DNA from: Heracleum sosnowskyi
Lineage: Eukaryota > Streptophyta > Magnoliopsida > Apiales > Apiaceae
DNA: 64,000 nucleotides
Assembly (NCBI GenBank): GCA_030848705.1
Contig: CM061237.1
Location: 82,951,910-83,015,909, forward strand
Reading direction: 5' to 3'
Positions 22,001 to 30,851 of the stretch are shown piece after piece (position 1 is the stretch's first letter; every line of letters starts with the position of its first letter). The notes under the pieces were generated by a model, which was not told the DNA's origin, did not search any database, and worked only from the letters and a program-made list of their open reading frames with translations. Position numbers and translations under genes: made by a program.

Positions 22001-23465
22001 ACAACTTGCAGCACAGATCAAAGATCATTGGTCCAACATAGAAGCAAGGTTCAAGAAAATTACTGAATCTTCAAAGACAGATCAGCCATCAACAAATGCA
22101 ATGGTGACTGCACAAGTGGAGCCACAGTTCAAGAGCTCTTATGCTATAGAGCCCCTTCTACATGGAGTCATTCAAGGACCAAGAAAGGAGAAAGGACAAA
22201 CTTCATGCATTAGGGATGTGGAAGAAGCTACATTACAAAGAAGCTTATCTCCCAAGTCTCCTGCTAAACCAAAAGGCAAAAACATAGCAAGGACTTTCTA
22301 TCCTGCACCTTATCCAGATGAGCTCAAACTACTTGGACTTCTCATCACAAAAAGCAAGGAAAGTAATAATCATGAGATAAGGAAGCAAAGGGCAATTGTC
22401 TACAGGAATGGACAACAAATCTGTGTTTGGGCTGGTCATCCAAACTTTGCTGAAGCCAAGGCTGAGGAATCAGAAAGAGCAGCTATGCAAGCTCTTGCAG
22501 TAGCTCAAGCTCTAGATGAAGAAGAAAGACAGCAAGAAGAAAAAGCCCAAAAGGAAAGGAGTGAAAAGAAGAGTACAAGGCAACCAAAGGCAAGGGCTAG
22601 AAGAAACATAACCTTTGAAAATGATGACTCTCAGAGTATTGCATCAGACTCTTCTGTACCTCCAACAATTCCTGATCCATCTTTAAAGTTAGCCTGTGAT
22701 CCCAAACATCTTGTTAATTATCATGATCAGCCAATTGAGCCAAAGGAAGAGCCAATTGAGTTTGATGAGGCTAACTTTCCTAAATTCCTTTTTGAGATGG
22801 ATCCAAAGAAGAAATTGAAGCAAAGGGCTGTCAAGACAAAGCCAGTATTTGTGAGAAAGCCACAACCTCAAAAACCCCCTTCAAATCCAGAGGACTGCAT
22901 GTACATTGCTGACATCAGGGAAGAATCCAGCTTGCATCTTGAGTTAGACAACCTGGTGGAAGTAAGGGGCATTGCAGCTTCTCAGAAGCTACCTGAAAGA
23001 TTGGTTTTCACATACAAGGGTGGTAGAGAACAAATTTGGCCTCTCTACAGAATTCTAGGAGAAGACTACCAAACACTACTCACAGTGTTTAGATGCTTGA
23101 AGAAAGACTTTGGCTTCACCAAAACAGCCAAGTCTGAGGTGGTCTCCAGAATATGTCAAATAAAGGCTAGCTGGAACAAGCCTGAGGCTCTTCCCAGGAT
23201 GCTAAGAGTGCCCTCAACAGGAAAGAAGATCCATCTTCAACCTTTCTGGATGATGGAATTCAAGGACAAGGACAACTGCAGAAGGTTCTTCAGGATGGAA
23301 GACCAGCTGGACAAGGCATCTAATCAAACTCTAAGGTTTATGCAATCCAAGCTTGGTGATCAAGATGAAGAAGAGAAGATCTTTTACAGAAGGCTACAGG
23401 TCCAGATTGAGGAGAACAACTCTAGGAGAGGGAAGAAGACTATGCCCCAAAGAAGACAAAGATGA
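19032..23465 (+). CDS. Copia-B ORF3 (env-position protein of unknown function), 1,477 aa
   Basis: The ATG at 19032 starts MAPIVKLMSAGG. Residues about 1-235 are the N-terminal domain shared with Copia-A and C ORF3. Residues about 270-800 are Ser/Thr/Pro-rich and low complexity, and include the TCAACG motif region at 20656-20745. A helical, coiled-coil-prone region follows around 870-930, then a Lys/Glu-rich segment. The C-terminal domain (about 1,080-1,470) is conserved-looking, with FYPAPYPDELK, GQQICVWAGHP and VFTYKGGREQIWPLYR. I see no signal peptide and no convincing membrane helix, which argues against a classical envelope. It lacks any motif that I can name. Fully open over 4.4 kb in an element with identical LTRs. 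Confidence 0.85.
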   Translation: MAPIVKLMSAGGFIYEKNNSIPFVVKENPNSLFFKMMDFMKNCKLSYAMFHSTPLYNEIIEEIWTSCEYSGTNCTLQFTLQGNEYIVNSDVLQACLHIPDNNCDALPTNTEITTMLNSINYSLPTDNLGRIIRRGLVREYSYLADAFIKVFSGKISNFDALTNSMLILLTMLLNDRYHNFSTQLMYEIGAKLGDKANRKKNIYYARFLMMLANHVSPAPLVISNPNARFECFVQEKRVLTDILRLNHNGDVPVVYLPIIEVTTTIPVSVANSSTVLPSNVAMESVAVTQQAPTLATKPKSKKSSKPTSGASQKAPVVKTTTQPKGSESGVVRGEGRGEHQRNPKDKEGQVSVYQPSPIVSSQQGTMSKMDLTTSLIASSQKDVIIETSSPPRAQSKRVRDTSSPKSTFSQYQRRVKQKSKGTQGAHTLEATLPVSQIQFDVTPIISLGLQSHSLNINLELSPSNSPTQSLDVDMIHTSIPDSPTLILEKPHSEAGGHHLLSDLLGHQPIFPEVARGSVDQSLKSITTDSTVISHSQSAFLTSSTKQSISLTSVSPSTVSIPLTVQTTIPLIVHSAPLIENQVVPTTSADDLVVVETLLGLRGSETERLACSQAKGENVSERLAISSSQAKGEIESSTLEGEGEGVRGVSHGEPMMQEQSGEREGTTGEIRMEAAIANELMEVSEGEREPTFQEVYQQTLDSISLDPETFTHPVPAYQIMAQQGNVEAERSLNLIHTTASMQRAKDALTNLPSGAAASGEFEFSDAEDSYGDNLQVATTSQTGTSVVPPTPGWLSQGMHGRATLDAAISRQYNEAYLAHESANARDKKFYKAIMDSLEIQRLQMMQTRIEATEIKDSISNFRDANYRMMDEKLPLLTMSKMNRFLSKEPEVATSLKTLSSRVDKVEATLSQMQKEQEKQTQLLAQLVAAQGLPVVSLDDNKKGEKSQELTIQITKVLVPTITLPQEPLAMGEFGKKNKDSIDLIQEASMRIQLAAQIKDHWSNIEARFKKITESSKTDQPSTNAMVTAQVEPQFKSSYAIEPLLHGVIQGPRKEKGQTSCIRDVEEATLQRSLSPKSPAKPKGKNIARTFYPAPYPDELKLLGLLITKSKESNNHEIRKQRAIVYRNGQQICVWAGHPNFAEAKAEESERAAMQALAVAQALDEEERQQEEKAQKERSEKKSTRQPKARARRNITFENDDSQSIASDSSVPPTIPDPSLKLACDPKHLVNYHDQPIEPKEEPIEFDEANFPKFLFEMDPKKKLKQRAVKTKPVFVRKPQPQKPPSNPEDCMYIADIREESSLHLELDNLVEVRGIAASQKLPERLVFTYKGGREQIWPLYRILGEDYQTLLTVFRCLKKDFGFTKTAKSEVVSRICQIKASWNKPEALPRMLRVPSTGKKIHLQPFWMMEFKDKDNCRRFFRMEDQLDKASNQTLRFMQSKLGDQDEEEKIFYRRLQVQIEENNSRRGKKTMPQRRQR

Positions 23466-23641
23466 ATTATTTGCTCAGTCTGGAGGAGCACATTTGGGCA
23501 TTAGTTTTGTAAGTCTTGCATTATTTCTAAAAACTTTATGAAGCTCAATACAACTTTTACTTTTATCATGTGTAATATGCCTGAGTGTTTTTGTTATCAT
23601 CAAGGCTCTTGATTTATGGCTGTTATTCTATCAGTCATAAA

Positions 23642-23652
23642 TTGGGGGAGAT
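23642..23652 (+). promoter_or_regulatory. Copia-B polypurine tract
   Basis: TTGGGGGAGAT lies directly before the 3' LTR, where plus-strand DNA synthesis is primed. The GGGGGAGAT core is the same in Copia-A and Copia-C. Confidence 0.92.
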
Positions 23653-24647
23653 TGTTAGGAATATGTTGTTCTTGATGATAATTATAAAAACACTTAGTAG
23701 ATTTTGTATTAAGTTATTTTGTAACTGTCAACGGAATAGCATGCTTTGCAGTGTTTCGTTGACAGGAAGCTCATCAACGAAATGAGTGATGTAGCAATTG
23801 CACTGTACATTACTTCATAGTTTGATATGCAGTTTGTTGAGTACTAGATAGGTTTTCTAAGTCATGTTGACTAAATGGTTAGATAGGCAAAATAGGTTGG
23901 TTAATTGTAAATATTTAGTGCCTTGTAATTTTGCCTAAGTGAAGACATGTCAACGGAATGAAGATTACTCTATCAACGAAACAAGGAAGCTCATCAACGA
24001 AACAAAGAATAAAGCTATCAACGAAACACATCTCTATGCCATCAACGAATCATTATTGCTTTTCTATACAATTGACAAAGTGATAGTGACAGGTTCCTGA
24101 CAGATCAAAAAGAAGATGTGGAAGTGTACTTTGCATTGGAAACCATTAAAATGGACATGGGGAATAAGGAAACATCCCAGTTTCCAATTGGGCTCTTGGG
24201 AGTGATCATAATAAGCATGAAGTCAAAAGCAAGGATCTCCAAGGACCACTGGACAAAGGGATGAAAAGCAAACTATTGGCGGTTACTCATTGTACTATTA
24301 GTGTAGCCAAAAATAGGGTTGTAAACTTGGGTTTATATAACCAAGTGTAGCAGTTACTTTATTTTGTGTGAAGAAAAACAAAGAGTTTGTATTAGCTATC
24401 TTTGAGAGCATTTTTCTTCTCTACAACCTTGTAACTGAGCAGCTGTGTACTTTTGTATCACAGATTATTTCCGCAATAAAAACACTTCAGTTGGATCATC
24501 AAACAATCCAACTGAATTATTTATATCTTGTGTTTTTATTTATTCAGTTCAGTTTTATTTTATAAAGTGTTTTAGTTTTAAGAAAATATCAAGAATTGTA
24601 TTCAACCCCCCCCTTCTACAATTCTGTTAGGTCATTTGGGAATAACA
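23653..24647 (+). repeat. Copia-B 3' LTR
   Basis: Matches 11611-12605 at a constant offset of 12,042 bp. No mismatch or indel seen by eye over 995 bp. Followed by the CTGGT duplication (24648-24652). Confidence 0.97.
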
Positions 24648-24652
24648 CTGGT

Positions 24653-25650
24653 GATCTGGAGAAGACCATACCTGAAGAACCTATTGGTGAGGAGAAGGTT
24701 GAAGAGGCAGCTAACTTTGATGATTGGGAGGATGAAGCTGATTTGTATACACCTGACCCTTTGTTTCAAAAGGAGCTTAAGAAGCAGCAAGCAGATCTCA
24801 GAAGAAAGGAGGATGAGAATGCCAAGGTCTCCGTATCATATCTCAAAGGCTAAAGATTCAAAAGGCTGAACATGAAGACAAACAACGTCTTCATAGTATT
24901 CATGTCAAGGAGACGAGATTGGATGTTAGGATGAAGCAAAGAAGCAAGTGGGACAAGGAAAGGGAGATGTTTGATATCCCTCAGAGAAGCACAAACAATG
25001 ATGGTACCTTTCTAAAATTGCTTGAGAAGATCAGAATAGTTAATCCAGACAATTCATTGTTCATAAAGGCTTTGAAGGAAGATATCTTAAGGATTACATC
25101 TGCATTTGATCAAGTGAGGCAAGAATTGTATATCTATGTGTCTAGTGCTCTTGAAGGGTCATTGACCGTCTCTCTTGAACTACTACAAAGAAGATCTCTC
25201 TCTGAATTGTGGATTCTTATGAGTAAGGTAAAGAGATCTTGATGCTTGAATGAGCTTCTATATGACATGCTGAGAGATTCTGCAATGAAGGCCAGCCCTC
25301 AAGTTGTACACTTTCCTTATGAAGTCAAAATCTACAGAGGTACAACTTTGGAGACTGTAAGGTTGGATCCTGATTCTTTGAAGCTACAAACTGCTATGCA
25401 ACTGGTGAAGTTGGAGAATCTTCTTAGAACTTCCGGGTTTACCACTGAAGAGAAGTCTGAAGTTGCTGATATGATTTCAGACTACTACACAGAGAAAGTT
25501 CTAAGGTATGCTCAGATGAAGAACAGACTGAAGAAGATCACCTCTCAACCAGTAATGCCAAGTAGAGTGGTTTCTGAAAGTGATCGTGTCCTTGACAAAG
25601 ATCTTCTAGACACCTTGCAAGAAGCTGAAGAAGGTGAAATTAGAGATTAA
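24653..25650 (+). pseudogene. Copia-A ORF3, 3' part
   Basis: This resumes the ORF3 frame interrupted at 11610 (DTSG then DLEKT). It encodes an acidic segment (DDWEDEADLYTPD), a Lys/Glu-rich helix and a C-terminal region ending EEGEIRD at 25650. A frameshift near 24840 and an in-frame TGA at 25240-25242 break it. The remaining open pieces (24919-25242 and 25246-25650) keep one frame. Confidence 0.8.
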
Positions 25651-25902
25651 GGCATGATGTAGTTAGCTCAATTTGTAAATGTTATATGTTTAGAGCTAGG
25701 TAAATCAAAATAGGAAAATGTAATCATTTGTTCAGTCTAGAGGAACATCTATCTTGTATTTATCTTTATTGTTTGAATCTGGAAATTGTTAAATATAATC
25801 CAGAACCTTTTTATTATTTGCTTGGCTCTTAAAAGTCTTATCTTTTCTTGTTTTAGTTGAGTTATCCTCTAGAGGTATTTGGTTGTTATTGTCTAACAAA
25901 CA

Positions 25903-25915
25903 AATAGGGGGAGAT
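25903..25915 (+). promoter_or_regulatory. Copia-A polypurine tract
   Basis: AATAGGGGGAGAT abuts the 3' LTR and shares the GGGGGAGAT core of the other elements. The stretch 25651-25902 before it is non-coding. Confidence 0.9.
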
Positions 25916-27177
25916 TGAAAGGCATATGTATAGGCGTATTTGTAAACACCGATGATTCTACTCAACATAAAATAAGATGTAATAAGTAAATAATAAAAGT
26001 CAGATGTCACGGGAATCTCAGAAGATTATATCTGTCAAAGAATGAAGATTAAAGTCATCTACAGACTTGAAGTTATTCTACATTGAAAGAAGTTCAATTT
26101 ATTGATCAAGCCTCAGTGAAGTATTCAAGCTCAGCGGATTTTTTATTAAAGTGACAGAGATTTCAAGAGGTGACATCAAAGATACAGGTTACAGAGTTCA
26201 AGAAGGAAAAGGAATTGAATCACTGCTTAAAAGTCAAACAGCTGAAGAACAGACATTGTCGTTAGTCACTCATGAACTAGACAGTACATTGAGTGTCAAC
26301 GTTCTAAAATGTTAATTCTTCATCTAAGTTTTAGTGATTCAGGAATTAATTGAGAAGACAAAGAATTCTATTTATTCTCTTATAAATAATTATTACTATT
26401 AAGTAAATTATTTATTAAATTAATTCTGTAAAGAATTAATTTAATACATAATTTATTTAGATAATTATTTAAATTAGAATAAAAATGAACTATGAAGACT
26501 TAGAAGTGAGTCTTCCCGATTGTCTTCCTAGGCAAAAACAGAGTCTTCCCGATAGTCTTCCCTATACAAATCCTTGTCTTCCCGATTGTCTTCCAAGGCA
26601 AAAAGAGAGTCTTCCTGCAAGTCTTCCTTATTCATTTCTTTGAATTATTGGCGCGTGGACTTAAAAGAATGTAGTGTTTAAATAGACAAAAGACAGAAGC
26701 ATTTGTATTACACACACAAGACAGAAAAGACACAGAACTTCAACATATCATCTTAAAAGCTCTGTATTCATTTCTCTCAACTGCAAAGCCTTAAATTCTG
26801 CAGAGATTTAATTCTTGATTGTTCTTAAACATTTAATCCATAAGAATTGTATCTCTTGTACTGCTTTGACAATCTAGCGAATTATAATCCCTAGAAATTA
26901 TATCGAACTACTTTTTAGTATTCGATCTTTTTTATTACAAAAATAGATAAATTCATGTCGAATTTATTCTAGATTTGTTTTATCAAGAACTTTGTAATCA
27001 GTGATCAAATTGTAACACTCCTCAAGTTTAATATAAGTTATATTTAACTTGAATATTGTTTCAGTTTTATTCCGCATTAATTTGTTCATAAATTGTTATA
27101 TCTTCAAACGAACAAATTCGATTAAACGGTATAATTTGTATTCAACCCCCCTTCTACAAACTTATCAGGACCTAACA
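25916..27177 (+). repeat. Copia-A 3' LTR
   Basis: Starts TGAAAGGCAT and ends CCTAACA, about 1,262 bp. It lacks one 22-bp GGAAGACTT repeat present in the 5' LTR. It is followed by target duplication TAAAT at 27178-27182. Confidence 0.95.
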
Positions 27178-27182
27178 TAAAT

Positions 27183-28111
27183 ATACACCTAAACTCTGTT
27201 AATTGTCTACTGTAATTTTTGTTGTCAACATTGTTCTTCTTTACTTTTTTGTTTGTTCATGTTAAAAGTGTGTATATGAGTACATGAGTATGAGACTTTT
27301 TCCTTTATGTTATTTATCTTATTACGTTTGTTTGTATCCTAATGCATGATCATATTAAAATCTTTGATAAGACAAGTTATTTGCTATTAGTGTTGATTAA
27401 GTTAAGACATGGATTAATAAGGAGGGGGATTCATCGGTTAATCAGTTAAAATAATAGGTCGAGCAAAGTGATTTTCATGTACATTCAGTTGTGAATTGAT
27501 TTATATGTTTATGTGTGTACGTTATTAGTTTTGAATTTATAGTTAAAAGCTGATACACATGTATACAAGGTAACTCGAAAGTGGAGAATTCATCATGTCT
27601 TCAAAAACAAATTTTATCATTGTTTTCTAACGTTTAGATAGTTATTGCTCTAATTTTTATGAGAAAAGATTATATCTTTTAGTAAAATATTTTCTGTAAT
27701 TCATACACGAAAATTCAAAGATAAAAATTGTATATTAAGAAGTTTATAGTGTATGTATTTCGAAAATATCATGTTAATATTTATTCGACTGAAGAATTTA
27801 TTTAGTGTGTGCATTTTTAACAAAATTCAATAAGTCGGTGCATCTATAACAAAAATCATACAAGAATAAGAAACATTAAGAAGAGGTCATTAATTTATTT
27901 ATTTTTAAAGGAAGAGGTTGTTGTTGTTATTTGTTTTGACAAAAAGTGATCATTGTTAATAAAAAATTCTCCCAGCAACAAAAAGGATGTTTGTTCATAT
28001 TTTTTTGATTTTTTTCTTACTGGGAGTAGATTTGGAGTTAGTGAAGATTTTAATAGCTCTTAAGGTATAATTGTAGTTTTTGATTGAACGATCTAGAACT
28101 TTATATATATA
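27183..28111. other. A/T-rich sequence, no feature recognised
   Basis: About 930 bp between Copia-A and the Helitron end. Rich in A/T, with no ORF or repeat boundary that I can defend. It may be genuine old intergenic DNA. Confidence 0.6.
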
Positions 28112-28988
28112 CTAGCTTAAAACCCGTGCGATGCACAGATTATTAACTGTTATTTTATTATTATTATTTTAATTTTATTTGTTAAAAAAATAAGTAGGCA
28201 TGTAAAAATAGCTCGTTATAATTTTGGAAAAAGAGGGGTTTTAGTATGGAAAAATAAAAAATGTAACATATATTTAGTTTAAAAAGGTAAATGCCCGTGA
28301 TATTTTTGGGAAATGAGGTTTTAAAATTTAATAATTTAAGTTATTTAAATACGTTTTAAAATAAATAAGTAAAGGGTTTGTCCGTGATATTTTTAGAAAA
28401 AGAATGGATTTTAGTGAGAAAAATAGAAAAAGTAAATTGAAAAAGGCAATTTCCCGTGATATATTTAGAAAATGAGGGACTTTGTTAAAAAAAATCTATA
28501 ATGTGTTTTAGCTGAAAAGGTAATTGGTTATAAATAGGTATTTGATTATTTATATTTTAATATTTTTAGTAATTGCATTTGTTAAGAAAAATAAGTAGGC
28601 ATATTAAAATAAGTAAACTTTAAAAAATAATAATTATAATATTAGATTTAAAAATAAATAACTAAAGGTTTGTCCGTGATATTTTTGGAAAATGAGGGGT
28701 TTTAGTAAGGAAAAATAGAAAACTAACATGTTTTAGTTAAAAAAGGTAATTGCCCGTGATATATTTTAAAAAGTAGGAGAATTTGTTAGAAAAAATAAAA
28801 AAAATAATGTATTTTAGGTGAAAAAGGTAATTGTTTATAAATAGGTAATATTATTATTTAATAATATATTTCTATAAATAAGTAAGGTTAATTAAGTAAA
28901 AACACGAATTTAAGAAAGATCAATTAAGTAAAATCACAACGTACCATACTGACCGAACAAACTTTTAATGTTTCGTCTATTATATAAT
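28112..28988 (-). mobile_element. Non-autonomous Helitron remnant
   Basis: Reading the minus strand, the 3' terminus is a hairpin (GTGCATCGCAC core) followed by GGGTTTTAAG and CTAG at 28115-28112, then T, as expected for Helitron insertion at AT. The 5' end region (GTTTCGTC on the plus strand near 28970) matches the start of the plus-strand copy at 47407. The interior holds repeated CCCGTGATAT blocks shared with 47407-48202. The outermost 5' bases are missing because the gypsy LTR begins there. No Rep/helicase gene. Confidence 0.7.
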
Positions 28989-30230
28989 TGTTGTGGAATA
29001 AAAAACGTGCTTGTGAATTTAATGCTAGGATTAATGAGCTTTCGAGCTTTAATGGCTGCACTCGTGTTTCCGGACTAAATCGGTCCTCACAAGATGCCTA
29101 CGTATCTCAAATCGTTATTGAGATTCAAGCCAAAGACGTAGTTCTGATTGTAGGATCAGGGACCTTATATAGGCGTCTGGAGCCTAGTATTTATGGTATG
29201 TTTAGGAGTCTTAGCGAATAAGTCTCCTTTTTGTTATTGGATAAGCATTGTATTGCTTGCAGGATAAGTCTTTTCCTTGTTGATAAAGGCTATGACTCAT
29301 TAATTGCCTTTAATTGGGATTCTGGATCCTTCTTTGACCAATTTGCCATAATTTGGACTCTTTTTATGAGCTGTATATTTTCCCTATTCATTAATTACGA
29401 AATTAATGAATAATTAGGGTGTCGGTCCTTAAATACCGGCCTTTTAATTGAATCAACAATTATATTTCTATAATTACTTTTCTGTCCATATCATTTGCCC
29501 CCCAACTTCTAGGAAAATCTCATTTAGATTATCGTAGAAGTTAGCTTATTCGGGAGTTACGAAATTTTCTTCCGTATGGTGGCTTGGTTTGACGAACATA
29601 TAGTTCTAAATCCATTTTGTAATTTTCCCAAAAACAGGAATCGGGATTTTTCATCAATTCCATAGAAGATAAATCAATTTTCGATTTTTCAGTTCATTTT
29701 CGACCAGGATCCTGGTCGAATTCGACCTCACTTTTGGGCCCTGGTCGAACACCTTCGACCAGGATTCTGGTCGAATTTTGGCTGGCTTTTTCCTCCTGGT
29801 CGAATGGTTTCGACCAGGTTTCTGGTCGAACATGGGCTCAGTTTTACCCCCTGGTCGAATGGTTTCGACCAGGTTTCTGGTCGAATTTCATTCCCACTTT
29901 GCTTCCTGGTCGAATGGTTTCGACCAGGTTTCTGGTCGAATTTCATTCCCATTTTGCTTCCTGGCCGAATGCTTTCGACCAGGATTGTGGTCGAATCATG
30001 ACTTCAATTTTGATGCCTGGTCGAATGATTTCGACCAGGATCAAGGTCGAACATGACTTCAATTTTGATGCCTGGTCGAATGATTTCGACCAGGATCATG
30101 GTCGAACATGACTTCAATTTTGATGCCTGGTCGAATGATTTCGACCAGGATCATGGTCGAACATGACTTCAATTTTGATGCCTGGTCGAATGATTTCGAC
30201 CAGGATCATGGTCAAATACTTGGTTCGTTT
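28989..30230 (-). repeat. Gypsy 3' LTR (minimum extent)
   Basis: On the minus strand the LTR ends CCACAACA at 28989. Sequence 29344 to about 30050 matches 38512-39200 at an offset of 9,168, later changed by a 26-bp deletion on the right. Sequence 28989-29343 has no right-hand partner, which points to a deletion there. The U3 boundary near the polypurine tract could not be placed; it lies between 30230 and 30850. Confidence 0.7.
29699..30215. repeat. Tandem hairpin repeats TTCGACCAGG/CCTGGTCGAA in gypsy LTR
   Basis: Units of about 55-62 bp each contain TTCGACCAGG, a short loop and CTGGTCGAA, so every unit can fold into a hairpin. About nine units are present; the last four, with ATGACTTCAATTTTGATG spacers, are nearly identical. 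ORFs across this block are only repeat translations. Confidence 0.9.
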
Positions 30231-30544
30231 CAGACTAATAAGGCCCACATATATTGGGCTTCAATTTGGGCCTTAGACTTTTTATTGGGCCTTTAGCCTT
30301 TTTAAATAATTGGGCTTTTAGCCTGTCGACCAGATTTTTGGTCGAATACGAAAACCATTTTGGGCTTTTATCCGACTTTATTCGATTTCAATCGAAAATT
30401 TTGTTCATTTTAGTTATGGGCTTAGTTAGGCCCAGGGTTTTCACTCTTAAAACTCAGTAATTTGGGCCTTTAGCCTTTTATGGGCCGTACCGGCTAATGC
30501 CGGTTGCCCTTCCTTCAACCGGCCCAGTGACCGGCTGTCATCCC

Positions 30545-30552
30545 TATATAAG
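30545..30552 (+). promoter_or_regulatory. TATA box for the antisense gene of the gypsy element
   Basis: TATATAAG occurs in the CCTATATAAGGG context about 300 bp before the ATG at 30852, on the strand opposite to gag-pol. The following 280 bp is a pyrimidine-rich leader with repeated GAAGATTTCT units. Confidence 0.6.
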
Positions 30553-30851
30553 GGTGAGTTCTCATTTGTTTCCATTCATTCTTCACATTCTATTTTCTCA
30601 AAGTTACTCTGCTAAATTCTCTCCAAAATTTTCTCCAAATTGCTCTGCTAGGGTTCCACCACAAAGCGATTCCCGGTGAGATTTTCCGTTGAATCTCACC
30701 GTTTTTCTGGGTTTTTGCTTGAAGATTTGAAGATTTCTTTGAAGATTCTGGGATTCTTTGAAGATTCTGGGTTTTTTGTTGAAGATTTCTGGGCTCTTTT
30801 GAAGATTTCTGGGCAATTTTCTTGAAGATTTAAAGACTTTCAGGGTTAGAA

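Larger units (their letters stand above)
11611..24647 (+). mobile_element. Copia-B: intact, very young Sirevirus-type Ty1/copia element
   Basis: The 13,037-bp element has two 995-bp LTRs that are offset by exactly 12,042 bp with no indel and no difference that I could see. It has a perfect initiator tRNA-Met primer site, open gag (823 codons), open pol, an open 1,477-codon ORF3, a polypurine tract and a perfect 5-bp duplication. It is inserted in Copia-A ORF3 in the same orientation. Everything needed for autonomous transposition appears present, so it is a candidate for recent or current activity. Confidence 0.97.
1349..27177 (+). mobile_element. Copia-A: complete, inactive Sirevirus-type Ty1/copia retrotransposon carrying Copia-B inside
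   Basis: Two long direct LTRs, a tRNA-Met-type primer site, gag, a copia-order pol (protease, integrase, reverse transcriptase, RNase H), a third ORF and a polypurine tract define the element. The TAAAT duplication fits a single insertion. All three ORFs carry frameshifts or stops. Its LTRs differ by roughly two dozen substitutions by eye plus a 22-bp length difference, so it is older than Copia-B, which sits in its third ORF. Without Copia-B the element would be about 12.8 kb. Confidence 0.95.

Noticed and set aside
29699..30215. CRISPR-like array
   Set aside because: Units are palindromic and directly tandem with near-identical spacers, lie in an LTR of a plant retrotransposon, and no cas genes exist.
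29734..30296. Overlapping ORFs across the gypsy LTR hairpin array (and their copies at 38902-39196)
   Set aside because: They are open in several frames only because the unit repeats. The peptides are repetitive translations of the TTCGACCAGG units.
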